A stretch of 64,000 nt of DNA from Flavobacteriaceae bacterium. GTDB taxonomy: Bacteria; Bacteroidota; Bacteroidia; Flavobacteriales; Flavobacteriaceae. The stretch covers positions 1 through 64,000 of the forward strand of contig CANFHX010000012.1 in the NCBI GenBank assembly GCA_947446865.1, given 5' to 3'. Position numbers and translations under genes: made by a program. Below the pieces are notes generated by a model. It saw only the letters and a list, made by a program, of their open reading frames with translations. It ran no database searches and was not told where the DNA came from. Shown one piece after another: positions 35,945 through 44,870 of this stretch (position 1 is its first letter; each line of letters opens with the position of its first letter).

Positions 35945-37168
35945 TTAATTCGTAAGTTGTATAATATCCGAATTGTATATTTTTAAATCAATACTTTTTG
36001 CTAAATTTTCATATTCGGGATTGGAATATTTTTTGGCAGCCAATTTTAGAATTTTTATGGTTTCGCCATAACTAATTTTCTGAATTTGTTCGTATTCCCA
36101 TTTTTTTTCATTTTTCAAATAAGGGACAATCCAATCTAAGGCATTTTTCATGTTTTTACCTTCACTTATTTGTTGGTTCCAAAGAGAAATATTGCTATTT
36201 TCTGCCAATTTTGCAATTAAAAAATAGCCGTATAAATTCATATTTACATAACCCCAAGATTTGGTTCGCAGTAGTTCAAATGGTTGACTTCCGTCGGGTT
36301 TTAATTGGCTTTCCATTCGGTTTTTAAAAACCTCAATTTCATTTAAAGTCACTTCAGGGCGATCGGAAAAAAGAGAAAATGCAATTATCTGCTCACTATA
36401 AAAAGTTCCGTGGTTATTTTTGGATTTTGCTTCATCTTTACCATTTGAACTTTCTAGCATCCAAGTTAAATAATCCGAAAACCATTTTTTTAATGCAATG
36501 TGGTCCTCTTTAGACCATTTAGGTGTTTCTTTAATTAAGATAGCAGCATCTATTACACGAAAAACATCTCGTGTTTCAATAAGTCCTGTTCCGCGCCCGG
36601 TATTTAAACCCGGTATTCCTTGACCAAAATTAAGATTTGGATTTTGTCTTGTTTCAGAATCTAAAAACCAAGTTTTAATTAATTTGGATGCAAATTTTGC
36701 ATACTTATTTTCTTTTGTAAAATAATACGCAAGAGCTAGTGTCAAAGCACCATCTTCAACTTTATCAATTTCTTCAGAATCGGAAATATCATAATAAGTT
36801 GGGTTTCTTTGTCCGTCTTTTTTAATATAAGGCAACCCGTCTGGCTTAGATGGATCGGGCCACCAATAAGGACCCGTACTCATATAATCGTGTTTGTCGC
36901 CGCTTGGCGGTACTTGCTTTTTATCCATTACCGAAAAAGTTTTAGCTTCATCTAGTAATTTGTCTGCTTTTTTCAAAAGTGCCTTTAAGGCCGTAACTTT
37001 ATCGGTATCATTTGCAACAATTAATTCCTGGTTATTTTGCAAAACATGCCCGTCAATTACTACCGTTTTTGGAAAATCACTAACTATTACCGTGTTTTTT
37101 TGAGCTTGCAAACTACTTACACTTGAAAAAATAAAAAGAAACGAAACAATTATTTTTGGATTTACCAT
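35945..37168 (-). CDS. Alginate-lyase-fold protein, candidate uronan lyase
   Basis: This 407-residue protein has a signal peptide (MVNPKIIVSFLFIFSSVSSL). It shows the alginate_lyase-domain (alpha/alpha toroid) motifs: YMSTGPYWWPDPSKPDGLPY, PNLNFGQGIPGLNTGRGTGL, and the active-site NNHGTFYSEQ (Asn251, Asn252, His253), followed by LLRTKSWGYVNMNLYG. Domain architecture and length recall CAZy PL38 glucuronan lyases and PL5 alginate lyases; I cannot decide without alignment. It would cut a uronic-acid polymer or oligomer by beta-elimination in the periplasm. It is paralogous to the lipoprotein at 50069-51244 in the same operon and lies 20 bp upstream of the terminal sulfatase. Confidence 0.85.
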   Translation of the reverse strand: MVNPKIIVSFLFIFSSVSSLQAQKNTVIVSDFPKTVVIDGHVLQNNQELIVANDTDKVTALKALLKKADKLLDEAKTFSVMDKKQVPPSGDKHDYMSTGPYWWPDPSKPDGLPYIKKDGQRNPTYYDISDSEEIDKVEDGALTLALAYYFTKENKYAKFASKLIKTWFLDSETRQNPNLNFGQGIPGLNTGRGTGLIETRDVFRVIDAAILIKETPKWSKEDHIALKKWFSDYLTWMLESSNGKDEAKSKNNHGTFYSEQIIAFSLFSDRPEVTLNEIEVFKNRMESQLKPDGSQPFELLRTKSWGYVNMNLYGYFLIAKLAENSNISLWNQQISEGKNMKNALDWIVPYLKNEKKWEYEQIQKISYGETIKILKLAAKKYSNPEYENLAKSIDLKIYNSDIIQLTN

Positions 37169-37210
37169 TTTGAATTTGTTAATTATTGCAGCAAATAAAA
37201 GTTAAATATA

Positions 37211-38824
37211 CTAATCTCCAGATGTTTTCCAATTTAATGTATCGCCTTTTAAATGTCGTAATGCTTCGGCTTCCGTTTTGATACCTTTATCTCCTTGGTC
37301 TGCCATCCATTTTTTTAATTCTTCCAGCAATTTACCTTTTACAGATGCTAAAGATTTATCGTCCTCTAAATTATCTAATTCATAAACATCTTTCTTGATG
37401 TTATACAATTCATATTCTGGTCGGTTTCTATATAACTTAGCGTGTGCTGCTTGTTTAGGAGTTGTATTTGTTGATTTTAACCAACTATTGTATAACTTGT
37501 TTTTTGGTTGGGAACCCGAAGATAAAAAAGGTTCGTTAAAACTTAAATTCCAAATTAGTTTATAATTATGATCTTGAATAGAACGAACCGGATAATTATC
37601 GGATCCATTTTTTATTCCTCTTGTGGTATGAACACCATAAATATATTGACGAACTTCTTTTGGTTTTCCGTTTAAAGTAGCATAAAAACTTTTACCATCT
37701 AGTTTCATTTTGCCTTCTTTATCACCTCTTAAAGTTTCTGGATCTCCACCTGCAACCTCATAAAGGGTTGGAACAACATCAATATATTGTGCCAATATAT
37801 CCGTTCTAGTATCTGGTTTTATACCTTTAGGCCAACGAGCAATAAATGCCGATTTTAACCCCATATTATAACAGGTCCATTTACCAAAAGGCATCGAACT
37901 TCCATGTTCACTAGCAAAAAGAAATAAAGTATTGTCTTTGTTTTTTTGATTTTCTACCATTTTAGTACAGGTTCCAACAAGACTGTCCATATAAGTTATT
38001 TCGGCATAGTATTTCACTAAATCATCTCTGGTTTCTTTGGTGTCCACCATGTAAGGAGCAACTGTAATTTTACTTGCATCGTATTGTTTAACATCCCCTC
38101 TATTCCATGGCGAGTGTGGCTGGTTAGAAGCAACAATTAATAAGTAAGGTTTAGAATTGTCTTTATTAATCCATTTTTCGGCATCCGCAAGTTCTACATC
38201 TTTTCCTTCGCCATTATCGCTGTTTCTTCCACCTAAATATTCAAATGGAAAGTTTGCCATAGGTGCATAATGTTGTTTTCCGATAAGGGCAACACGGTAA
38301 CCAATTTTTTTGAAATGCTGCGCAACAGATACGATGTTATCATATACTTGAGCATGATTAGGATAACTACCATTTTTTACCGGAAACAATCCCGTATATA
38401 AACTTTGGCGCGTTGGGCCACACATAGCAGTAGCATTATTCATGTTGTCAAAAGACAAACCTTCTTTTGCTAATTTCGCTAAATTAGGAGTATGAACATC
38501 TTTGTTGCCATAAGGTTCACAATCAATAGAAGTCATATCATCGGCAATAAAAAGCAAAATATCTGGTTTTGCATTGGTAGTTTTTACCTTTGGAGTATTT
38601 TTTATTACCACTCCTTTATTAGATAAAGTGGCAACAACTGGTTTGTTAGTTTCTACTTTATCCGACAAAAAAGTTTCTAATTCGGATGTAGTAAATTTAG
38701 AATTTTGAGATACGTTTTTTTTAATTTGGTGCTTCTTGAAAGAGGAATCCAAAAGTTGAAAAGAGGAAGCGGTAATAATTACTAAACTAGCAAAACCTAG
38801 CAGCAATAACGATTTGTTTTTCAT
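37211..38824 (-). CDS. S1-family sulfatase (sulfamidase/heparan N-sulfatase-like)
   Basis: This 537-residue sulfatase has an N-terminal hydrophobic segment (SLLLLGFASLVIITASSFQLL) that is either a signal peptide or an anchor, followed by a ~50-residue linker. The catalytic domain starts PDILLFIADDMTSIDCEPYG. The maturation site AMCGPTRQSLYTG has Cys135. Other motifs are VALIGKQHYAP, NQPHSPW and LFASEHGSSMPFGKWTCYN. These resemble the sulfamidase-like S1 subgroup, which also contains algal-polysaccharide sulfatases, so N-sulfate is not implied. It lies in the middle of the left half of the operon. Confidence 0.9.
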   Translation of the reverse strand: MKNKSLLLLGFASLVIITASSFQLLDSSFKKHQIKKNVSQNSKFTTSELETFLSDKVETNKPVVATLSNKGVVIKNTPKVKTTNAKPDILLFIADDMTSIDCEPYGNKDVHTPNLAKLAKEGLSFDNMNNATAMCGPTRQSLYTGLFPVKNGSYPNHAQVYDNIVSVAQHFKKIGYRVALIGKQHYAPMANFPFEYLGGRNSDNGEGKDVELADAEKWINKDNSKPYLLIVASNQPHSPWNRGDVKQYDASKITVAPYMVDTKETRDDLVKYYAEITYMDSLVGTCTKMVENQKNKDNTLFLFASEHGSSMPFGKWTCYNMGLKSAFIARWPKGIKPDTRTDILAQYIDVVPTLYEVAGGDPETLRGDKEGKMKLDGKSFYATLNGKPKEVRQYIYGVHTTRGIKNGSDNYPVRSIQDHNYKLIWNLSFNEPFLSSGSQPKNKLYNSWLKSTNTTPKQAAHAKLYRNRPEYELYNIKKDVYELDNLEDDKSLASVKGKLLEELKKWMADQGDKGIKTEAEALRHLKGDTLNWKTSGD

Positions 38825-38840
38825 GTTGTATTGTTTAATC

Positions 38841-39581
38841 TTATTTATATTTTGATGTATTTATATTTTCCCAAACTTTAAAATTTCTGTAGGCAAAATG
38901 GGTCCATTGCATTTGTCTAAATCCAATTTTACCATCCTCAAGAATTTTACCGTATTTTATTCCGTCATCCATCCAGTCGATAACTTTTCTATCGTCAATA
39001 AACAATAGAATTTTTCCTTCTTGTTTTATTAATTTCATTTTATGAATTGCTGTCGATTGCACCGGAATTCCAAATTCACCTGTTTGCACTAAATTGAAAC
39101 CTTTATTTTTTCTCAAATTGGCGGTTTCTCTATTGGGATTATCTCTGCCATTTGCATAATAGGATATATGGTAATCGTTCATGGCGCCTTTGGTATAATC
39201 GGTAAAGGTTCCCAGAGTTCTTTTGGGCATCGAAGCATCAAAAATACTTTCCCCTTTCAAACCTTTAGCAGAGAAAAAAACAATACACAAACCAGCATCT
39301 ATCTCCTGATTTTGGGCTTCCCATTCGGCTATGAAATTTCCTGGAAAATCTATAGGACACCAAAAAACGTGATGGCCTTCTTCCTTTGGCGAATACAGGT
39401 GCATCCAATTGTCTTTGAATTCCACTTTTGCTGGACCTTCCAAAATCCAATCTTTTACCAATTCTGGATTAGACAAAGCATTACTGTACAGTAACTTTCC
39501 TTTAGAAAATTCTTGAGCGTAACTAGTACTACTAAGTACAACTAGTAATGCCAAAAAAATATTTTTAATCGAATTTTTCAT
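38841..39581 (-). CDS. DUF1961-family secreted protein
   Basis: This 246-residue protein has a signal peptide (MKNSIKNIFLALLVVLSSTS-YAQ). The mature part looks like a concanavalin-type beta-sandwich: WMHLYSPKEEGHHVFWCP, FIAEWEAQNQEIDAGLCIVF and the C-terminal IGFRQMQWTHFAYRNFKVW. These are features of DUF1961, relatives of Bacillus YesU that occur in pectin and other polyuronate loci. No activity is established to my knowledge. It starts three bases after the upstream cupin gene, so expression is coupled. A carbohydrate-binding or lyase role is inferred. Confidence 0.8.
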   Translation of the reverse strand: MKNSIKNIFLALLVVLSSTSYAQEFSKGKLLYSNALSNPELVKDWILEGPAKVEFKDNWMHLYSPKEEGHHVFWCPIDFPGNFIAEWEAQNQEIDAGLCIVFFSAKGLKGESIFDASMPKRTLGTFTDYTKGAMNDYHISYYANGRDNPNRETANLRKNKGFNLVQTGEFGIPVQSTAIHKMKLIKQEGKILLFIDDRKVIDWMDDGIKYGKILEDGKIGFRQMQWTHFAYRNFKVWENINTSKYK

Positions 39582-39584
39582 CTA

Positions 39585-40238
39585 TTAATTATGGTCAATT
39601 TTATATTCTATAACAATATTAAACAACGGAATGTCACTAAGATTTTTGGTTACATGTACCATTGGCTCAGCAAATTTCACTGTGTTTGCAACTTGAATTC
39701 CGGTTCCGGGTTTGCCGTTTGGAGAATTTCGAGGGTCGGTTAATTGTACTTGATTTAGCCTAACCACCACTCTTTGTGCGTGGCTGTGCAATTCTCTAGT
39801 ATCTCCTGGATCTAGTCGTTCTTCAAAAACTCGAAATTCGGTATTCTCATAAATTATCTTATTCTTTAATGGCTCCACCCATTCGGATGGTTTGGTTAAA
39901 GGCGGATGGTCTTTCTTTAAGGCAATTTCAAAATAGGATCCTTTAGGCATATTGTAAAATTCATCTTCTAGAAAAACTGCAATTTGACCGCGATCCATTG
40001 TAAGAATACCTCTATTACTTTTGAATTTTATTTTATCTAAAGCAACAATTATTCTTGTTCCGAAATTTGGAGTATTTGCTAAAGTACAAGCGGCTCCATC
40101 CCGAAGCACTCGCATATAAGCATTGTCTAATGCAACCGAATCTTTAGCGCTTTTTATTGGATAATTTCCAAGACTATTTGCTAGAGATACTTCGCCATTA
40201 AATGCAATCCAAATAAAAAAGAAAAAGAAAATTCGCAT
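39585..40238 (-). CDS. Secreted cupin-like protein of unknown function
   Basis: This 217-residue protein has an N-terminal hydrophobic segment (MRIFFFFFIWIAFNGEVSLA). Two cupin-like halves are suggested: VALDNAYMRVLRDGA and, more clearly, EFRVFEERLDPGDTRELHSHAQRVVVRL, where His and Glu could bind a metal. It contains a proline/glycine stretch (DPRNSPNGKPGTGIQ). No characterised relative is recognised; it is not the short single-cupin KdgF. It lies between the FGE gene (9 bp) and the DUF1961 gene (3 bp) in the sulfatase operon. Periplasmic sugar modification or binding is only a guess. Confidence 0.75.
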   Translation of the reverse strand: MRIFFFFFIWIAFNGEVSLANSLGNYPIKSAKDSVALDNAYMRVLRDGAACTLANTPNFGTRIIVALDKIKFKSNRGILTMDRGQIAVFLEDEFYNMPKGSYFEIALKKDHPPLTKPSEWVEPLKNKIIYENTEFRVFEERLDPGDTRELHSHAQRVVVRLNQVQLTDPRNSPNGKPGTGIQVANTVKFAEPMVHVTKNLSDIPLFNIVIEYKIDHN

Positions 40239-40247
40239 ACAATTTAT

Positions 40248-41396
40248 TTAATTAGAAACACATCTAAATCCTAAATGCTCCATAGAAGAATCGGACGAAC
40301 TTTTCATTCTAGCCGAAACTCTGTAGCCACTACAATACGATTCATTACATAAAAAAGAACCGCCACGCATTACTCTTTTTGCCACTAAAGGCTCATCTGG
40401 ATCGTAACTTTTTAAGGGTCCTTTTGGATTTAGTGCCACTTTAACTTTTTTGAATGAATCGTAATATAAATTATTATACTTATCGGCACACCATTCCCAA
40501 ACATTTCCTGCCATGTCATACAAACCATAACCATTTGGAGCGAATGATTTTACAGGAGCAGACCCAACAAAACCATCGGTGCCCTCATTTTTGTATGGAA
40601 AATTTCCTTGAAAATAATTGCAATGAATCTTACCTTCCTCTACTCTTTCGTTACCCCAAGAATACACATTTTTAGTTAATCCTCCTCTTGCTGCATATTC
40701 CCATTCGGCTTCGGTTGGCAATCGTTTTCCTGCCCATTTGCAATACGCATTGGCATCCTCCCAACTAATGTGAACCACCGGGAAATTATCTTTTCCAACA
40801 ATATCACTATCTTTTCCTTTTGGATGTTTCCAATCGGCTCCGTGCGACCAACTCCACCACTGACTGTAATCTTGCAAACTAACTTCGCCTTGTGTGGGAA
40901 CAAATACTAAAGAGGCTGCTTTTAAAGTTTCGGAATCTGGTTTTTCGGTATCGGGAGGCAACTGTTTTTTTAATTCTTCCCAATTGATGTCTTTTTCGGC
41001 AGTTGTTTTATATCCAGTTGCTGCTACAAATTTTGCAAATTGCGAATTGGTAACTTCGGTAATATCTATAAAAAAACCATTTACTTTTACAGCATGTTTT
41101 GGAAACTCATCTTGGCGTGCTTGGTCGTTATCGCCTCCCATAGAATAGGTTCCGCCAGGAATCCAAACCATGCCTATAGGACTAGTTGTAGCAGCATTCG
41201 TTACTGATGTTTCTTTAGAATTAGATTTCGTTTTAACTCCAAACCTATTAGGAATAGTAGCGGTACAACAGGATTTAGTAGTATTGTTTTTTTTAATTAA
41301 AATCTCTTTTTTAATAGTAGTTTGAGCAACTATTGTATAAGAATTATTAATAAACAAACTAAGTATTAGAAAAATGACTGAAATATTGTATTTCAT
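40248..41396 (-). CDS. Formylglycine-generating enzyme (sulfatase-modifying factor)
   Basis: This 382-residue protein would oxidise the active-site cysteine of S1 sulfatases to formylglycine using oxygen and copper. After a signal-type N-terminus comes the FGE-sulfatase domain: GMVWIPGGTYSMGGDNDQAR, ITEVTNSQFAKFVAATGY, ISWEDANAYCKWAGKRLPTE, AEWEYAARGG, YDMAGNVWEWCAD. The catalytic motif GGSFLCNESYCSGYRVSAR has both copper-binding cysteines, Cys350 and Cys355, which many FGE-like paralogues lack. It is therefore a true FGE rather than a generic SUMF1-domain protein. Export to the periplasm fits the location of the five sulfatases in the same operon, all with Cys-type motifs. Confidence 0.93.
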   Translation of the reverse strand: MKYNISVIFLILSLFINNSYTIVAQTTIKKEILIKKNNTTKSCCTATIPNRFGVKTKSNSKETSVTNAATTSPIGMVWIPGGTYSMGGDNDQARQDEFPKHAVKVNGFFIDITEVTNSQFAKFVAATGYKTTAEKDINWEELKKQLPPDTEKPDSETLKAASLVFVPTQGEVSLQDYSQWWSWSHGADWKHPKGKDSDIVGKDNFPVVHISWEDANAYCKWAGKRLPTEAEWEYAARGGLTKNVYSWGNERVEEGKIHCNYFQGNFPYKNEGTDGFVGSAPVKSFAPNGYGLYDMAGNVWEWCADKYNNLYYDSFKKVKVALNPKGPLKSYDPDEPLVAKRVMRGGSFLCNESYCSGYRVSARMKSSSDSSMEHLGFRCVSN

Positions 41397-41462
41397 ATAT
41401 TTTTTTTTTAGAAATAAGAGACTCTAAAATTATAAATTAATTTCTTGCCATTGTTAAGACAT

Positions 41463-43091
41463 CTACTTTACTTGTGCTGCGAAAAAAGCAAGCATTTTAG
41501 TTTTCAAATCTTTGGCAACCGATTTGTATTCCTTTTCATCCACTACATTGTTAGTTTCATTTGGATCTTTATCGTAATCGTATAATTCGGTTCCAACAAT
41601 AAAATCGGGATTGAAGGCTTGCGTACTTCTAAAATTGTTATTCATCCAAATGGTATATCGGTATCTTTTATCTCTTAACGAATATCCCATAACTTTGGAG
41701 GAAGCATATCCTTGACGCTCGGTTTCGGTAGAGTTACCGCTTCTAGGATATTGGCTAATGGAATACTCTTTTACCGATTTTGCTGATTTATTCATTAATG
41801 GCATTAAACTTTTTCCGTCTAATGTTTCTGGGATTGTAACTCCCGCTAAATCACATAATGTAGGAAAAATATCTACAAATTCAGTTGCAGCATTTGTTGT
41901 AGAAGGGGCAATTCCTGGAGCCGCAATTATCATTGGAGTACGAGTTGCTTGTTCAAAATTAGTGTGTTTACACCAAAGATTGTGATCGCCTAAATGCCAT
42001 CCGTGATCTCCCCAAAGTATAATTATAGTGTTTTTGGTTAAACCTAAAGCATCCAATTTATCTAATAATTTACCTACTTGAGCATCGGTATAAGAAACTG
42101 CAGCGTAATAACCATGTATTAATTCTTGTTGCTTGTCAATTGGTAAAGTCAATCCAAAATCTTTCTGATCGGTAAACGATAACAATGGAGGGATATCCGT
42201 ATAGGCTCTAATTTCTCCAGCATTGTGATAGGCTACATCCACACTATTTTTTGATTTTTCTTGAAAAGGCGCAATAGGCATATCTTCTCTTTTGTACAAA
42301 TCCCAATATTTTTTTGGGGAAACAAATGGCAAGTGCGGTTTTGAAAATCCGACTGCAAAAAAGAAAGGTTTTGTATCTGATTTTAATTTTTCTAAAATTT
42401 CTAAAGCACGTAAAGCATTTGCACCATCATTGTATGCATTATCTGGAACGTCTACACATTCAATAGATGGCTTTATTGATTTGGAAACAAAGTCATCTAA
42501 TTCTTTATCTTTTAAACCTTTATCTTGACCTTCTTTATTGAACTTAATTGCTAATTCTTTGGTTTCTGGCGATTGGTAAGCACCTAAAATTGGCATACCT
42601 GTTTCTTTAGCGTAATACTTTTCTTCTGTTTTAAAATAGTTATAAAAAGGAATGCTCCATGAAGGTTCATCCATTTTTTTATCCACACAACGGGAGTCAT
42701 AAATTTTTCCAATTCCTTGAGTGGAGTAGCCTTGGGAAATTAAATACTGTGGCAAACTTAAAATATCTGGATTGATATCTCTCATTTTGGTTTTTAAGTC
42801 CCAAACCTGAGTATAATCAGGACGTTTGCCTGTCATTATACTTGCTCTTGTTGGTCCGCATACGGCTTGTTGGCAATAATTACTCATAAACACGGTACCC
42901 ATTTTTGCTAGCCGGTCGATATTTGGGGTTTTAATTAGAGTGTTTCCATAACATCCTAAAACTGGTTTTAAATCATCAATAGCAATGAAAAGAATATTTG
43001 GCTTCTTTTTTTCTTGAGCAGATACTGGTGCTAAGAATAAAAGTATAATAACAATAGATGCTATTTTAAAAAGGTACTTTGGGGTTTTCAT
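41463..43091 (-). CDS. S1-family sulfatase, iduronate-2-sulfatase-like (copy 1)
   Basis: This 542-residue periplasmic sulfatase has signal peptide MKTPKYLFKIASIVIILLFL-APVSAQ. Motifs are PNILFIAIDDLKPVLGCYGN, the maturation site QQAVCGPTRASIMTGKRPD with Cys78, GIGKIYDSRC, VGFSKPHLPFVSPKKYWDLY and WGDHGWHLGDHNLW. These are the hallmarks of the iduronate-2-sulfatase-like S1 group, which acts on 2-O-sulfated uronates and related sugars. It has two paralogues upstream (46707 and 48342). It lies between the FGE gene and the PL6 lyase gene. The exact substrate is unknown. Confidence 0.92.
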   Translation of the reverse strand: MKTPKYLFKIASIVIILLFLAPVSAQEKKKPNILFIAIDDLKPVLGCYGNTLIKTPNIDRLAKMGTVFMSNYCQQAVCGPTRASIMTGKRPDYTQVWDLKTKMRDINPDILSLPQYLISQGYSTQGIGKIYDSRCVDKKMDEPSWSIPFYNYFKTEEKYYAKETGMPILGAYQSPETKELAIKFNKEGQDKGLKDKELDDFVSKSIKPSIECVDVPDNAYNDGANALRALEILEKLKSDTKPFFFAVGFSKPHLPFVSPKKYWDLYKREDMPIAPFQEKSKNSVDVAYHNAGEIRAYTDIPPLLSFTDQKDFGLTLPIDKQQELIHGYYAAVSYTDAQVGKLLDKLDALGLTKNTIIILWGDHGWHLGDHNLWCKHTNFEQATRTPMIIAAPGIAPSTTNAATEFVDIFPTLCDLAGVTIPETLDGKSLMPLMNKSAKSVKEYSISQYPRSGNSTETERQGYASSKVMGYSLRDKRYRYTIWMNNNFRSTQAFNPDFIVGTELYDYDKDPNETNNVVDEKEYKSVAKDLKTKMLAFFAAQVK

Positions 43092-43148
43092 TGTAATTGA
43101 TTTGTAGTTAAGATGCTTTTATTGGGCAATGGTTTAATAGAATTAGAA

Positions 43149-44858
43149 TTATTTTTGAATTACCAATTTTATAGTTTTAGAATCATTATTAGAATGCAAT
43201 TGCACTAAATATACACCATTTAGAAAATTGGATACATCTAATTGTTTATTTGAATTTATTAAATCCAATGGAGAAATAATTTGTTTAGAAACAATCTGTC
43301 CATTTGTATTAAAAATTATCAGTTCAATATCAGAATCCAAAATTTTCGGAAAATGAAGAGTAAAATTATTAGTTGCAGGGTTAGGGTAAATAGTAACTTT
43401 TAGGTCTACTAAATCAAATATATCTTGTGAAAGCATTAAATAAGAAGGGCCAACTTCGGATAATGTCAAAGGATGATTGTTTGTTGTACCTAATGTAAAT
43501 TCATCACAACCAACATCTTTTAATGTAACAGTAGCAGGTCGTGCTTGTCCGCTTATGTCAAACAATAAATTAGGATCGTCGTCAATATTCGTTAAATCTA
43601 AAATTGAAGGATAGCTAGCACTAGCATTATCTACAGGACTATTGGCCGATAATCCGTGATATCCTTGAGCATTTAATACAAGAAACGGATTAGTACTTGT
43701 CATTCCAGAAGGAATTGCAATACCAATGTTACCCTGATAAATATTTCCGGCCCAAGTGGAACCAGCATTAGGATTTGTATAAAAAGTTCCAGAACTTTTT
43801 TGGAAAATATTATTTGCCCAAGTATTATTAGTTGCTCCAACTCCGCCTAAATCAATATCTCCACAATTATAAAACGTATTATGAATGAAATTAATGTTAC
43901 TAAGATTTAAGGATCTAGGACTTGCTGTTGTTGGGGGAACTAAAGGTGCAACATATACATAAGTAACAGCGTCTGCAGAACTTCCAACGCCAGAATTTTC
44001 GAAATAATTATTATAACAATAAATGTTATTGGCCTCTTTAACTCTAATTCCACCTGCATTAATAAAGAAATTACTATAGGCTACATTATTGTCGCCATTT
44101 CTAAAACAAAGCATAGCATTTTGTTGGTTAGTAAATGTGCAAAAACGGATGACATTTTCTTGGCATTTTACAGATACGCTTTCACTGTCTCCTAATCCAG
44201 TATTATTAAAATAACAGTGCTCCACAATGGTTCTAGATTTATTAAGATATTCGGCACCTAAACCAATTCTAACGGGCTCATTACCATTATCTCCTCCTAA
44301 GCCATAATAATTTTGAAAAGTGCAATAACTAATTTTATGATAACCTGGAACAGTTGCTGATGTTGATATTTGAATAGTACATCCAGATACGGCATCTGCA
44401 GGTTTTCCCTCTAAATTACAATAGGAAACTTCGTTATAAATTGTTCCGGCTTTAATTTCGATATATTTTTTTGCATAATACCCATTAAAATTTAATTGAG
44501 TAAGAATATCATGATTACCAAAAACTTCTATTAAATAATTAGAGTCAATATTACCATTAGTAAATTGAAATCCGCTAAAGGTGATGTAATTTCCATTTAT
44601 ATTAATGTCATCATATCCATTTAAAAAAACTCCTCCTGGAGTTTGCGCTTTTACAACAATGTTGCTTTTATTAATATTTAATGTAACATCTTGATACGTT
44701 CCGTTTGCAAGTATTATAATATCTCCAGCAACGGAACTGTTACAAGCCGTTTGTAATGCTGCAATTGAACTTACATTTATTGTTGCTGCTTTAATTGATG
44801 TTGGAGTAATTAGAATTAATAAAACACAAGCAAATAAAGAGTTATATAATTTTTTCAT
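43149..44858 (-). CDS. PL6-family lyase (chondroitinase B/alginate lyase type) with T9SS tail
   Basis: This 569-residue secreted beta-helix enzyme has a signal peptide (1-24), then the PL6 start INVSSIAALQTACNSSVAGD and IILANGTYQD. The catalytic pair is in DSESVSVKCQENVIRFCTF (Lys231) and AMLCFRNGDNN (Arg253), with spacing like Lys250/Arg271 of chondroitinase B. GGIRVKEANNIYCYNNYFEN completes the core. The C-terminal ~80 residues (VTIYPNPATNNFTLHF, then IIFNTNGQIVSKQ) are a T9SS type A sorting domain, so the enzyme is displayed or released outside the cell. It would cut a uronic-acid-containing chain by beta-elimination. Dermatan-type, alginate-type or other uronans are all possible. Confidence 0.9.
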   Translation of the reverse strand: MKKLYNSLFACVLLILITPTSIKAATINVSSIAALQTACNSSVAGDIIILANGTYQDVTLNINKSNIVVKAQTPGGVFLNGYDDININGNYITFSGFQFTNGNIDSNYLIEVFGNHDILTQLNFNGYYAKKYIEIKAGTIYNEVSYCNLEGKPADAVSGCTIQISTSATVPGYHKISYCTFQNYYGLGGDNGNEPVRIGLGAEYLNKSRTIVEHCYFNNTGLGDSESVSVKCQENVIRFCTFTNQQNAMLCFRNGDNNVAYSNFFINAGGIRVKEANNIYCYNNYFENSGVGSSADAVTYVYVAPLVPPTTASPRSLNLSNINFIHNTFYNCGDIDLGGVGATNNTWANNIFQKSSGTFYTNPNAGSTWAGNIYQGNIGIAIPSGMTSTNPFLVLNAQGYHGLSANSPVDNASASYPSILDLTNIDDDPNLLFDISGQARPATVTLKDVGCDEFTLGTTNNHPLTLSEVGPSYLMLSQDIFDLVDLKVTIYPNPATNNFTLHFPKILDSDIELIIFNTNGQIVSKQIISPLDLINSNKQLDVSNFLNGVYLVQLHSNNDSKTIKLVIQK

Positions 44859-44870
44859 AATTGAATTAAT

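Noticed and set aside
39585..40238. Cupin protein considered as KdgF (unsaturated uronate ring-opening enzyme)
   Set aside because: It is about twice the length of KdgF, has an export signal and lacks the compact single-cupin pattern. KdgF would be expected in the cytoplasm.
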